NCBI GenBank assembly: GCA_035649575.1
Contig: DASRJH010000303.1
Coordinates: forward strand, 1 to 42,900
DNA: 42,900 nucleotides
Direction of reading: 5' to 3'
Origin: DASVAL01 sp035649575
GTDB lineage: Bacteria > Planctomycetota > UBA1135 > UBA2386
The position numbers and the translations under genes are program-made. The stretch's first letter is position 1; each line of letters begins with the position of its first letter. Positions 1 to 8,310 of this stretch are shown here, piece after piece. The notes beneath the pieces are model-generated. The model made no database searches. It saw nothing but the letters and a program-made list of their open reading frames with translations, and was not told where the DNA came from.

Positions 1-822
1 ATCCGCAGCACGGGTGCTACTCCGGTGTTCTGCGAGGTCGACCCCGACACGGCGCTGCTCGATATCGAAGACGCGGTGCGGCGCGTCGGCCCGCGCATCC
101 GCGCGATCGTGCCCGTGCATCTGTATGGCAACGTCGTCGACGTCGAGCGGCTCGCGTCGCGTCTTGCCGGCTCCGGCGTGCGCATCGTCGAGGACTGCGC
201 CCAGTGCCATGGCGCCCTGCTGCGCGGCAAGCCGGCCGGCACGTTCGGCGATGCTGCCGCGTTCTCGTTCTATCCGACCAAGAACCTCGGCGCGTTCGGC
301 GACGGCGGCCTCTGCTTCGCGCGTGACAAAGCACTCGTCTCGGCCATGCGCAGCATCCGCATGTACGGGTTCGAGGCCAGCTACTACGCGGAGCGCGAGG
401 GCATCAACAGCCGGTTGGATCCGCTGCAGGCCGCGCTGCTCGGCGTCAAGCTGCCACACCTGGGCCGGTTCGTCGCGCGCCGCCGCGAGCTGGCCGCGCG
501 ATACGACCGCGCGCTGTCGCCGCGCATCCGCCGCATCGTCGCAGGCCGCGATGTCGCGCACGGCTATCACCTCTACGTCGTGCGGGTTCGCGACCGCGAA
601 CGCGTGCGCGAGGCACTGCGCCAGCGCGCGATCATGACCGGCGTGCACTACCCGGACCCGATCCATCGTATGCGCGGTTATGCGTTCCTGGGGCTCGCCG
701 AAGGCCACCTGCCCCGTTCCGAAGCCCTCGCCGCAGAGGTACTGTCGCTGCCGCTCTACCCGGAGCTGCCCGAAGCCAGCGTGGACCGCGTCGCTGCCGA
801 GCTCAATGCGCTGGCCGGCTGA
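1..822 (+). CDS. DegT/DnrJ/EryC1/StrS family PLP-dependent sugar aminotransferase (5' end outside window)
   Basis: The frame is open from base 1, so the gene begins before the window; the visible part encodes 273 residues and ends with TGA at 820-822. Known family role: PLP-dependent transamination of keto groups on nucleotide sugars for surface polysaccharides or glycans. Seen: the AGA-type strand before VFCEVDPDT, the ED-C-AQ-HGA segment that contacts the cofactor, the FYPTKNLGAFGDGG motif whose Lys should form the internal aldimine, and the GINSRLDPLQAALL motif characteristic of the family. The C-terminal small domain looks complete. The last 67 bases overlap the convergent methyltransferase gene. 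The family call is firm; the sugar substrate cannot be read from the sequence. The downstream glycosyltransferase and epimerase genes (8311-11939) are on the other strand, so a functional link is only possible. Confidence 0.93.
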   Translation: MRSTGATPVFCEVDPDTALLDIEDAVRRVGPRIRAIVPVHLYGNVVDVERLASRLAGSGVRIVEDCAQCHGALLRGKPAGTFGDAAAFSFYPTKNLGAFGDGGLCFARDKALVSAMRSIRMYGFEASYYAEREGINSRLDPLQAALLGVKLPHLGRFVARRRELAARYDRALSPRIRRIVAGRDVAHGYHLYVVRVRDRERVREALRQRAIMTGVHYPDPIHRMRGYAFLGLAEGHLPRSEALAAEVLSLPLYPELPEASVDRVAAELNALAG

Positions 823-1571
823 CGGACCGCCACGAGGAACAGCGAGCTGCCGAACGGCTTCCTGGACAGCAGCCGGTTCTCGGCGCGGACCAACGCGAGC
901 AGTGTCTTGTTGATCCATCGCGGTGGCAGCGAAATGTCCGACTGCACCGCGAACTGCGGGTTGGACCGCATGGTCCGGCGCTGCGCAGCGCGCGCGGCAT
1001 AGATCAACGGCGACAGCACGAACGGCCAGTAACACTCGCGCACGACTTCGAACGACGGCCCGCCGAGCAGCCGCGTCGTGTCGGCGCGCGAGAAACGCTC
1101 GCGGATGCCGACGCTGAGGTCGTGGATGCCCGCGAACGCGCGCAAAGCCGGCACGTTCAGGATCAGCAGCCCGCCCGGCCGCAGGATCGCGGCGCATTGC
1201 CGCACGACACTCGCCTGCTGGTCGCGGTCCAGGAAGTACAGGGTGTCGTTGCTGACGATCACGTCGGCGGAACGCTCGGCGTGCAGCGTTCCGATGTCGA
1301 GCAGATTGCCCTGCCGCACGTCGAGATCACGCTTCCTGCACCAGGCCACGGCGTGCTCCGACAGATCGAAGCCGCGCAGGTTGCTCGAGCCGTGCGCGCG
1401 CAGGAACTGCATCAGCCCACCGGTGCCGCAACCTGCATCGATGATCTGCGGGTCGGCGGCTGCCGCGTGGGTGCGGATCGCAGCGAGCACGAGGTGGTGC
1501 AGCGCCTGATACCACCACAGCGTGCTCTCCACCTCGGCCATCTTCGTGTATTCCTGCGAGCGGTCGAGCAT
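756..1571 (-). CDS. Class I SAM-dependent methyltransferase
   Basis: 271 residues, ATG at 1571. Residues 43-52 read IIDAGCGTGG, the glycine-rich motif I that binds S-adenosylmethionine, followed by the acidic strand LRGFDLSEHAV and by VIVSNDTLYFLDR and LRPGGLLILNVPA, the usual motif II/III region of small-molecule methyltransferases. The C-terminal part has a short basic/hydrophobic stretch (around FVLSPLIYAARAAQRR) that could be a membrane-associated helix. It is the last gene of a minus-strand run and starts 16 bases after the DUF1501 gene stops. Its 3' end overlaps the aminotransferase gene tail-to-tail by 67 bases, so the final ~20 residues have low complexity and may not be functional. 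Substrate unknown; the family call is secure. Confidence 0.88.
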   Translation of the reverse strand: MLDRSQEYTKMAEVESTLWWYQALHHLVLAAIRTHAAAADPQIIDAGCGTGGLMQFLRAHGSSNLRGFDLSEHAVAWCRKRDLDVRQGNLLDIGTLHAERSADVIVSNDTLYFLDRDQQASVVRQCAAILRPGGLLILNVPALRAFAGIHDLSVGIRERFSRADTTRLLGGPSFEVVRECYWPFVLSPLIYAARAAQRRTMRSNPQFAVQSDISLPPRWINKTLLALVRAENRLLSRKPFGSSLFLVAVRQPASALSSAATRSTLASGSSG

Positions 1572-1587
1572 GGCTTTCTCTCGGCTC

Positions 1588-2991
1588 CTACGCGAGCAGC
1601 TCGCGCACGACGTGCCCGTGCACGTCCGTGAGCCGGAAGTCGCGGCCCTCGTATCGGAACGTCAGCTTCTCGTGATCGAAGCCCAGCAAGTAGAGCAGCG
1701 TCGCGTTGAGGTCGTGTATGTGCACCGGGTCGCGCACGGTGTTGTAGCCCAGCTCGTCCGTCTCGCCGTGTTGGTGGCCCGCCCGCACGCCCGCGCCCGC
1801 GAGCCACGTGACGAAGCAGCGTGGATGGTGGTCGCGGCCGTAGCTTCCGTCTTCGAGCTCGCCCTGCGCATAGACCGTGCGGCCGAACTCGCTGGTCCAC
1901 ACTACGAGCGTGTCGTCGAGCAGACCGCGGCGGCGCAGGTCGATCAGCAGTGCCTGCGTCGGCTGGTCGACGTCGCGGCACTGCTTGGGCAGGTCGGCCT
2001 CGATCTCTTTGTGCTGGTCCCAGCCGCGGTGGTAGATCTGCACGCAGCGCACGCCGCGTTCGAGCAGCCGCCGCGCCAGCAGCGCGTTGTTCGCGAACGT
2101 GCCGCGCGTGCGCACGTCGTCGCCATACAGTGCCTGCACCTCGGGGGACTCTGCGGTGGTGTCGACGAGCTCCGGCACTGCGGTCTGCATCCGGAATGCG
2201 AGCTCGGCCTGCTGCTGCCGTGCCTGGATCCCCGGATCGCCGAAGCGTTCGTGCGCGGCCGCATGCAGCTCCGCCATCGCCGCGAGGTGCGCCTGCCGCG
2301 CCTCGCGCGACACGCCGGGCGGATCCTGCAGGAACAGCACGGGATCCCCGTGGCTGCGCAACAGCACGCCCTGGTGCTCCGCCGGCAGGAAGCCGGCGCC
2401 CCACAGGCGATGGTAGAGCGGCTGATCGACCTTGGGTCCCGACCACGTCGAGTGCAGCACGACGAAGGCCGGAAGGTCGCGCGAGGCGGCACGAATGGCC
2501 CAACCGAGCCAGGCGCCGAAGCACGGCCGACCCGGCAGCTCGCTGCCCGTCTGCAGCAGGTTGATCGCGGGCTCGTGGTTGATCGCGTCGGTCTGCATCG
2601 AGCGGATGATCGCCAGCTCGTCGGCCTGCTGCGCCGTGTGCGGCAGCAGGTCGCTGATCCACGCCCCACTTCGGCCACGCTGCTTGAAGACGCGCCTCGT
2701 GTTCGCGATGCGCAGGTTCTTCTGGCCCGAAGTCATCGTCGTGATGCGCTGGCCCTGACGCACGGAGTCGGGCAGGTCCGTGCCGTGCCAGCGCGCGAGC
2801 GCGGGCTTGTAGTCGAACAGATCGTGCTGCGACGGCCCGCCCGACATGTGCAGGTAGAGCACGCGCACCGCGCGCGCCGCGAAATGCGGCTGCCGCGGCG
2901 GCTCGGTGCCGCCCCAGAACGCGAACGCCGCGGCGCCAGCCGAGGCCTGGGCCAGGAACGAACGGCGGTCGATGCGCGGGTGCGGGTCCAT
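1588..2991 (-). CDS. DUF1501 secreted protein with Tat signal
   Basis: 467 residues, starting at ATG 2991, one base after the stop of the DUF1549/DUF1553 gene. This start places a twin-arginine motif (RIDRRSFL, residues 6-13) and a hydrophobic stretch at the N-terminus, which points to Tat export; a longer reading frame upstream has no such features and is ignored. The family belongs to the alkaline phosphatase/sulfatase fold. Visible family signatures are LHMSGGPSQHDLFDYKP near the start, VVWTSEFGRT, and GRDHHP near the C-terminus, expected metal-site residues. DUF1501 genes are typically next to DUF1549/DUF1553 genes in planctomycetes, as here. The biochemical role is not established; the pair may act in the periplasm. 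Confidence 0.93.
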   Translation of the reverse strand: MDPHPRIDRRSFLAQASAGAAAFAFWGGTEPPRQPHFAARAVRVLYLHMSGGPSQHDLFDYKPALARWHGTDLPDSVRQGQRITTMTSGQKNLRIANTRRVFKQRGRSGAWISDLLPHTAQQADELAIIRSMQTDAINHEPAINLLQTGSELPGRPCFGAWLGWAIRAASRDLPAFVVLHSTWSGPKVDQPLYHRLWGAGFLPAEHQGVLLRSHGDPVLFLQDPPGVSREARQAHLAAMAELHAAAHERFGDPGIQARQQQAELAFRMQTAVPELVDTTAESPEVQALYGDDVRTRGTFANNALLARRLLERGVRCVQIYHRGWDQHKEIEADLPKQCRDVDQPTQALLIDLRRRGLLDDTLVVWTSEFGRTVYAQGELEDGSYGRDHHPRCFVTWLAGAGVRAGHQHGETDELGYNTVRDPVHIHDLNATLLYLLGFDHEKLTFRYEGRDFRLTDVHGHVVRELLA

Positions 2992-2992
2992 G

Positions 2993-5515
2993 TCAGTTGC
3001 GATGCAGGGCCTCGTCGAGCGACAACAACAGGCTGGCCACCATCGTCCACGCTGCGGCTTCGTCGCATGTCGCCGCACGTTGCGCAACGAGCGCTCGCCG
3101 CAGCGCGTCCTGCTCGACAACCGACGGCGGCCGCTGCAGCAGCAACCGGAAGGCGAAGTGCAACCGCAGCGTATCGTCGCCCGCCTGCGCGAGGCAGCGC
3201 TGCCCGAACGCGTGCGCCGCTTCGCGCATTCCTTCGTCGTTCCACACCGCGAGCACCTGCAACGGCGTGTTCGTCACCTGCCGCTCGACGACGCACTGCT
3301 CCCGGCTCGGGGCATCGAGCGTCGTGAGCAGGGCCGGCGGCGCGGTGCGTTTCCAGAACGTGTAGAGGCTGCGCCGGTGCAGCGCGTCCCCCGTGTCGGG
3401 CGTGTAGTGCTCGGTGTTGCTGCCCGGGAACGCGACGGCCTCCCAGATGCCCGGAGGCTGCGGGATCTTCACGCTGGGGCCGCCGAACTGCGTCACGAGC
3501 AGGCCGCCGGCGGCCAGCGCCTGATCGCGGATGGTCTCGGCGGGCAGACGCTGCCGGCTCATGCGGCCGAGACCCACGTTGTCGGGATCCCGTGCGAGCT
3601 GCTCGGCACTCGCGCGCGCACTCTGCCGATACGTCGCCGACGTCACGAGCATGCGATCGATGTGCCGTTCGTTCCAACCGCTGTCGCGCAGCTCGCAGGC
3701 GAGCCAATCGAGCAGCTCGGGATGGCTCGGCCGCGCGCCGTGCACGCCGAAGTCGTGCGGCGTCGCGACGAGACCGCGGCCGAAGTGCCGGAGCCAGATC
3801 CGGTTCACGGCGACGCGCGCGGTCAGCGGATGGTCGGGCCGGAACAACCACGCGGCGAGCTCGCGGCGGTCGGACGGCCCGGCTGGGTGATCCATCGGGG
3901 CGGGCAGACGCGGCAGGAACGCAGGAGTACCCGGTGCTATGCGTTCGCCGGGTCGGTCGTAACGACCACGCTGCAGCACGTGTACGGCGCGCGGCTCGGG
4001 CAGGTCGGCGCTGACCATGCACTGCGGCAACTGCGCCTCGCAGGCCGCGAGCTGCTGGCCAGTCTGGCCCGCGCGCGCCGGGAGCTCGCCGAGCTCGGCC
4101 GTCGTGACCTGCCAGGCGAACCGGCCGACCAGATGCCGCTCGTGCTGCGTCTCGTGTTGCATGCGGATCTCGATCCGCGTCGTGCCGGGCGCGAGCGGCC
4201 TCTTCAGCGTCAAGTACAGAGCCGTTGCTTCGTGGTGGCCCAGCAGCGCCCAGCCCGTCGCGGGATCGCCGTCTATCGCGAGCGATGCCGCGTGGTTCGG
4301 CTGCGCGTGATCCGCGTGAGCCGCTGCGATCGCCGCGCGCTCGCTCGAGAGGCCATCGCCGGCCGTGATCTCGACTTCGCCGAGCACGAAGTTGCCGTTG
4401 TCGGCGCGACCGGGCCCGCGGTGCGGCAGCGTCTCGTCGGGCAGCACGAGGAGTCGCAAGGCAGTCACACCTTCGAAGTTCGCGTCCGCGGCGAGTGCAT
4501 AGGTGCCGCGCACCGGGGCCGGGTCCGCCACCAGCAGCGAGAGGTCGGCGAGCGACGAGAACTTCGTCGCGTCGATCGACGCCAGCCGCAGCGGTGACCA
4601 ACCGATCGCTGCGAGCGCGTCCTTGGCCGCGGTCGCGGCCGCGCGCAGGCGTTCGTGTTCGTCGCGCTGCTGCTCGGTCGGAGCGAGGATCGCCGGTGCC
4701 GGCGCCAACGCACCGCCGTCGTTGCCCTGCTCGGCGAACGAGGCGAAGTAGGCGAGCAGGCGGTAGTAGTCGCACTGCGTCAACGGATCCGACTTGTGGT
4801 CGTGACACTGCGCGCAACCGACCGTGAGGCCCAACATCGCCGTGCCGAACGTGTCGACGCGGTTCATCGCGTAGCGCGCGAGATACTCCTCGGGAATCAG
4901 CCCGCCCTCGTCGGACGTCGGATTGTTGCGGTTCCAGCCGCTCGCGATCTGCTGCGCCGGCGTCGCTGCGGGCAGGAGGTCCCCCGCGAGCTGCTCGGTG
5001 ACGAACCGGTCGAACGGCACGTTCGCCTCACGTGCGTCGAGCACCCAGTCGCGCCAACGCCACAAGGCGCGCACCTGATCGCGCTGCATGCCGTGCGTGT
5101 CCGCGTAACGCGACAGGTCGAGCCACCAGCGTGTCGACTCCTCGGCGGCGGCGCGCGATGCGAGCAACGAGTCGACGATGCGTTCGAAGGCGTCCGGACG
5201 TTCGTCGCGCAGGAACAGGTCCAGGTCTTCGAGCGTGGGTGGCAAGCCCGTCAGATCGAGGGTCACGCGTCGCAGCAGTTCGCCGCGCGATGCTTCGGGC
5301 GACGCGGGGAGACCCATCGTCTCGCGTCGCGCCTGCACGAAACGGTCGACGTCGTTCCTGGCCTGGCTCGCGTCGCGGCACTGCGGCACCGGTGGCCGAA
5401 CGGGCGCCACGAAAGCCCAGTGCGTCTCCTGTGCAGCGGCGGTTGCCGCGAGCAAGAAGGCGAGCAAGCCAAACCGGCTCGCGGCAGGTCCGATCCTGGC
5501 GTCGTCTCGGCGCAT
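2993..5515 (-). CDS. DUF1549/DUF1553 (PSCyt2/PSD1) planctomycete secreted protein
   Basis: 840 residues from ATG 5515, which gives an N-terminal hydrophobic segment (GLLAFLLAATAAAQ) that looks like a signal peptide. A TTG at 5554 that overlaps the upstream stop is an alternative start adding 13 residues. DUF1549 covers roughly residues 45-260, with VTLDLTGLPPTLEDLDLF and the conserved GCAQCHDHKSDP, a CxxCH that could hold heme c (C234, C237, H238). A middle beta-rich part (about 330-480) resembles a carbohydrate-binding insert. DUF1553 fills the C-terminal third, with RVAVNRIWLRHFGRGLV and TPHDFGVHG. No separate N-terminal PSCyt1 cytochrome domain is present, unlike many relatives. It is followed after one base by DUF1501. 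Function unknown; probably periplasmic. Confidence 0.93.
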   Translation of the reverse strand: MRRDDARIGPAASRFGLLAFLLAATAAAQETHWAFVAPVRPPVPQCRDASQARNDVDRFVQARRETMGLPASPEASRGELLRRVTLDLTGLPPTLEDLDLFLRDERPDAFERIVDSLLASRAAAEESTRWWLDLSRYADTHGMQRDQVRALWRWRDWVLDAREANVPFDRFVTEQLAGDLLPAATPAQQIASGWNRNNPTSDEGGLIPEEYLARYAMNRVDTFGTAMLGLTVGCAQCHDHKSDPLTQCDYYRLLAYFASFAEQGNDGGALAPAPAILAPTEQQRDEHERLRAAATAAKDALAAIGWSPLRLASIDATKFSSLADLSLLVADPAPVRGTYALAADANFEGVTALRLLVLPDETLPHRGPGRADNGNFVLGEVEITAGDGLSSERAAIAAAHADHAQPNHAASLAIDGDPATGWALLGHHEATALYLTLKRPLAPGTTRIEIRMQHETQHERHLVGRFAWQVTTAELGELPARAGQTGQQLAACEAQLPQCMVSADLPEPRAVHVLQRGRYDRPGERIAPGTPAFLPRLPAPMDHPAGPSDRRELAAWLFRPDHPLTARVAVNRIWLRHFGRGLVATPHDFGVHGARPSHPELLDWLACELRDSGWNERHIDRMLVTSATYRQSARASAEQLARDPDNVGLGRMSRQRLPAETIRDQALAAGGLLVTQFGGPSVKIPQPPGIWEAVAFPGSNTEHYTPDTGDALHRRSLYTFWKRTAPPALLTTLDAPSREQCVVERQVTNTPLQVLAVWNDEGMREAAHAFGQRCLAQAGDDTLRLHFAFRLLLQRPPSVVEQDALRRALVAQRAATCDEAAAWTMVASLLLSLDEALHRN

Positions 5516-5550
5516 GGCCGGCAGAGCGTGCGGCCGGACCTTGCCCGCAG

Positions 5551-7605
5551 TCAACTCAGATTTGGCGCCGGCTTGGGCGACGCCGTCAGGATCAGCTTCA
5601 GTATGTCCTTCAGCGAAACGATGCCCACGATCCGTTGGTCATGGTCCGTGACCATCACGTGCTTCACATCGCGACGGCGCATGATCTCCACGGCGCGTTC
5701 GACCGGCTCGGTCGGGCCAAGGCACTGCACCTTCCAGGTCGCGATCGTCTGCAACGGCTGCTGCAGGTCGACGTCGCGCCGCAGCGCGGCGAACAGATCG
5801 GTGCTGGTCACGAGCCCCACGAGTCGGAGGTTCTTGTCGACGATCGGGAAGCAGTTGAATCTGTTCGCGACGAACTGCGAGAGGCACTGCTCGAGCGTCG
5901 CATCCTGACGCATCGTGAACACGGGACTGCTCATCACGCTGTGCAGCGGTACTCGCAGGCGGTCTGGTGGCACCCACGCCGGGATGATGGCGCTGGCCGG
6001 CTGGAAGCGGCGCGACGTCGTTTCCAACAGCCGGCGCAGGGCGAGGAAACACCGCGTCACTCGCTGGAACTGCGCTGCGGGAAACGAGAGCACCGTCGTC
6101 GGTGCCACGGCTACGGCCGTCGTCGCCCGGAAGCCCGTGCGCAGCAGCGAACCTTCGCCGAAGTGCTCGCCGGGGCCGAGCTCGTCGCGCCCGAGCAACA
6201 CGCCCTGGTCGTCGACGCGAGTCAATTCGATGCGGCCCGAGTCGACGACATAGAACGCGGCGCTCGGATCACCTTGCCGGAACAGCGTCTCTCCAGTCTC
6301 GAGGTGGATCGCCTCGTGACGTTGGGTCTGCGCGACGCCGAGCGCATTGAGGTTGCGCGGGAAGAACAGGTTCAGCGTCCAGTCGATCACCACGCGCAGC
6401 TTGCGCTCGAAGCGCGGCAGCTTGAACAGGTAGACGGTGCGCCACAGCCACCACGCCGGGAAACCCGAGATGCGCAGCCTGCCGAGCGCAGCCACGGCGT
6501 TGCGATGGCCCAGCGTCGCGAGTTGGCCCTGGCTCTTGTGCCGGAACACCTGCAGCGGTTGCTGCTGCAACGCCGCTGCGATGTTGCGCGCCGTCACCGC
6601 ACCCTGCCGCGTCGCGAACTGCGCGGTCGGTGGTGCGATGCCGCCATGGCCGTCGGGGCTGTAGGCGCAGTCGCCGAGCGCCCACAGATTGTCGTGGGCC
6701 TGCAGGCGCAGGTATTCGTCGGTCGGCAACCGGCCTTCGATCGTCGCCACGAGGTCCTTGAGGATCGGATGCGGCGCGTTGCCGATCGTGCAGACGATCG
6801 TGCGCGCAGGGATCAGCTCGCCGTTCGCGAGGTAGATGCCTTCGCGCGATGCCGCGCGGGTCCGTTCTTGCAGGCGGAACTCGACGCCGCGCTTCCGCAA
6901 CCGGAGCAGTGCGTAGTCGCCGAGCCTCGCGTCGAGCTCGGGCAGGATCCTGTCGCGCGAGTGCACGCACACCACGCGCTTCGTCTCCGTCTCCAGGGTT
7001 GGAAAGAACTTCGCTGCGCTGCTCACGAGGTCGCGGATCTCGGCTGCCGTCTCGACGCCCGAGAACCCGCCACCGACGACCACGAACGTCAGCAACGCGC
7101 GCCGCTCGTCCGCATCGCGTTCGAGCACCGCGCGCTCGAGGCACGTGATGATCTTGTGCCTGAGGTTGAGCGCGTCGGCGACGTTCTTCATCAGCAGCGA
7201 GTGCTCGCTCATTCCGGGAATCCGGCTCACGTCGACGACCGAACCGAGCGCGATCACGATGTGCCTCGCGGCGAACACGACGGTCTCGTCGCTACCGTCT
7301 GCGCTCACGCTCACGGTGCCGGCGATGCGTTCGCCCTTCGGAGCGAGGGCGATCCGGCAGACGTTGCCGCGCACGACGCGCGTGCGCCGCAACAGGTGTC
7401 GCAGGGGGCTGATCACGTGCGATGGGTCGAGGCTCGCGCCGACGACTTCCGGCAGCAGCGGCTGGAACACGACGTAGTTCTCGCTGCTGACCAGCGTGAT
7501 CGACTGTTCTCGCGGCAGCAGTCGTTCGAGTCGCTGCGCGCATCGTGTGCCGGCGAACCCGCCGCCGAGCACGAGGACATCCGTGTGCAGAGCTTCGGCG
7601 TTCAT
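5551..7605 (-). CDS. NDH-2-like FAD/NAD(P)-dependent dehydrogenase fused to cNMP-binding and CBS domains
   Basis: 684 residues, ATG at 7605. Residues 1 to about 430 are a type II NADH:quinone oxidoreductase-like module: FAD Rossmann motif VLVLGGGFAGTRCAQRL, NAD motif FVVVGGGFSGVETAAEI, LWALGDCAYSPDG near the flavin, and an amphipathic C-terminal segment (FPAWWLWRTVYLFKLP) that attaches NDH-2 enzymes to membranes. Residues 434-535 are a cyclic nucleotide-binding fold with GEHFGEGSLL followed by an Arg and Thr-rich strand as in the phosphate-binding cassette. Residues 552-675 are a CBS pair (MSSPVFTM, FPIVDKNLRLVGLVTSTDL, VMVTDHDQRIVGIVSLKDIL). Expected activity is NADH oxidation with quinone reduction. 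The two appended modules suggest control by a cyclic nucleotide and by adenine nucleotides; that is inference. It heads the minus-strand run 756-7605. Confidence 0.92.
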   Translation of the reverse strand: MNAEALHTDVLVLGGGFAGTRCAQRLERLLPREQSITLVSSENYVVFQPLLPEVVGASLDPSHVISPLRHLLRRTRVVRGNVCRIALAPKGERIAGTVSVSADGSDETVVFAARHIVIALGSVVDVSRIPGMSEHSLLMKNVADALNLRHKIITCLERAVLERDADERRALLTFVVVGGGFSGVETAAEIRDLVSSAAKFFPTLETETKRVVCVHSRDRILPELDARLGDYALLRLRKRGVEFRLQERTRAASREGIYLANGELIPARTIVCTIGNAPHPILKDLVATIEGRLPTDEYLRLQAHDNLWALGDCAYSPDGHGGIAPPTAQFATRQGAVTARNIAAALQQQPLQVFRHKSQGQLATLGHRNAVAALGRLRISGFPAWWLWRTVYLFKLPRFERKLRVVIDWTLNLFFPRNLNALGVAQTQRHEAIHLETGETLFRQGDPSAAFYVVDSGRIELTRVDDQGVLLGRDELGPGEHFGEGSLLRTGFRATTAVAVAPTTVLSFPAAQFQRVTRCFLALRRLLETTSRRFQPASAIIPAWVPPDRLRVPLHSVMSSPVFTMRQDATLEQCLSQFVANRFNCFPIVDKNLRLVGLVTSTDLFAALRRDVDLQQPLQTIATWKVQCLGPTEPVERAVEIMRRRDVKHVMVTDHDQRIVGIVSLKDILKLILTASPKPAPNLS

Positions 7606-7760
7606 GGGCGAACCCGCGGAACCATATCAGGTCGCGTCGATTGCTCTGTCCGCACTGGTCGAATCGCGTCTCGGCGCATGTCGTGTTTCCGAACATCCCA
7701 TGTTGGAGAGAACAAACATGCGCTGCGCGACCGTGAGCTGAGACCCCGCGATCAGGCGCG

Positions 7761-8276
7761 TCAATCCAGGCGCACGGCGCACACCCGCTGGCGCACGGCC
7801 GACGGCGGCTGCCCTTCTTCGCCATGCGCGTACTCGCGCACCTCGAGTCGACCCCGCACCGCGTCGAGCAGTTCGCCGGGGCGCAGCAGGAAGTCCGGGT
7901 TCTTGGGCTGGCCGAACCGTTCGTGGCCGGCGGCGAACGTCTCGTACAGCAGCGCGCCGCCCGGCGCGACGCTCGCCACGATCGCGGGCAGCAGCGGCCG
8001 CCACAGATAGTTGCTCACGACGACGCCGCCGAACGCGCGCCCCGCGAGCGGCCACGCAGCGGTTTCGAGGTCGGCTTCGACTACTTCGAGCCGATCGTCT
8101 GCGATCGCGCGCAGCGCCGCGACGTCGCGGTCCACGGCCGTGACGAGGTTGCCACGCTGCAGGAAGAGGCGCGTGTGCCTGCCGCTGCCGGCCGCCACGT
8201 CGAGCACGGCGGTCCCGGCCGGGACCAGTGCGGCCCAGCGCGCGATGATCGGGGAGGCAGTGGCAGTACAGGCCAT
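7761..8276 (-). CDS. Class I SAM-dependent methyltransferase, small
   Basis: 171 residues, ATG at 8276. The N-terminus carries VLDVAAGSGRHTRLF (residues 24-38), a SAM-binding motif I, then VTAVDRDVAAL for the acidic residue after strand 2, VEADLE and GGVVVSNYLWRPLLP, followed by VAPGGALLYETFAAGHERFG. The length and NYLWRP/ERFG wording match a widespread family of small uncharacterised methyltransferases related to the TehB group. It lies 34 bases downstream of the glycosyltransferase gene on the same strand and is probably the last gene of the 15302-to-7761 cluster. Substrate not known. Confidence 0.88.
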   Translation of the reverse strand: MACTATASPIIARWAALVPAGTAVLDVAAGSGRHTRLFLQRGNLVTAVDRDVAALRAIADDRLEVVEADLETAAWPLAGRAFGGVVVSNYLWRPLLPAIVASVAPGGALLYETFAAGHERFGQPKNPDFLLRPGELLDAVRGRLEVREYAHGEEGQPPSAVRQRVCAVRLD

Positions 8277-8310
8277 TCGCGAGCGCCGAGACTAACCGGC
8301 GTGGTTCCGG

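Noticed and set aside
5032..8010. A 992-codon plus-strand open frame
   Set aside because: It lies opposite the DUF1549/DUF1553 and NDH-2-type genes, whose motifs are clear; the plus-strand product is Arg-rich with no recognisable domain.
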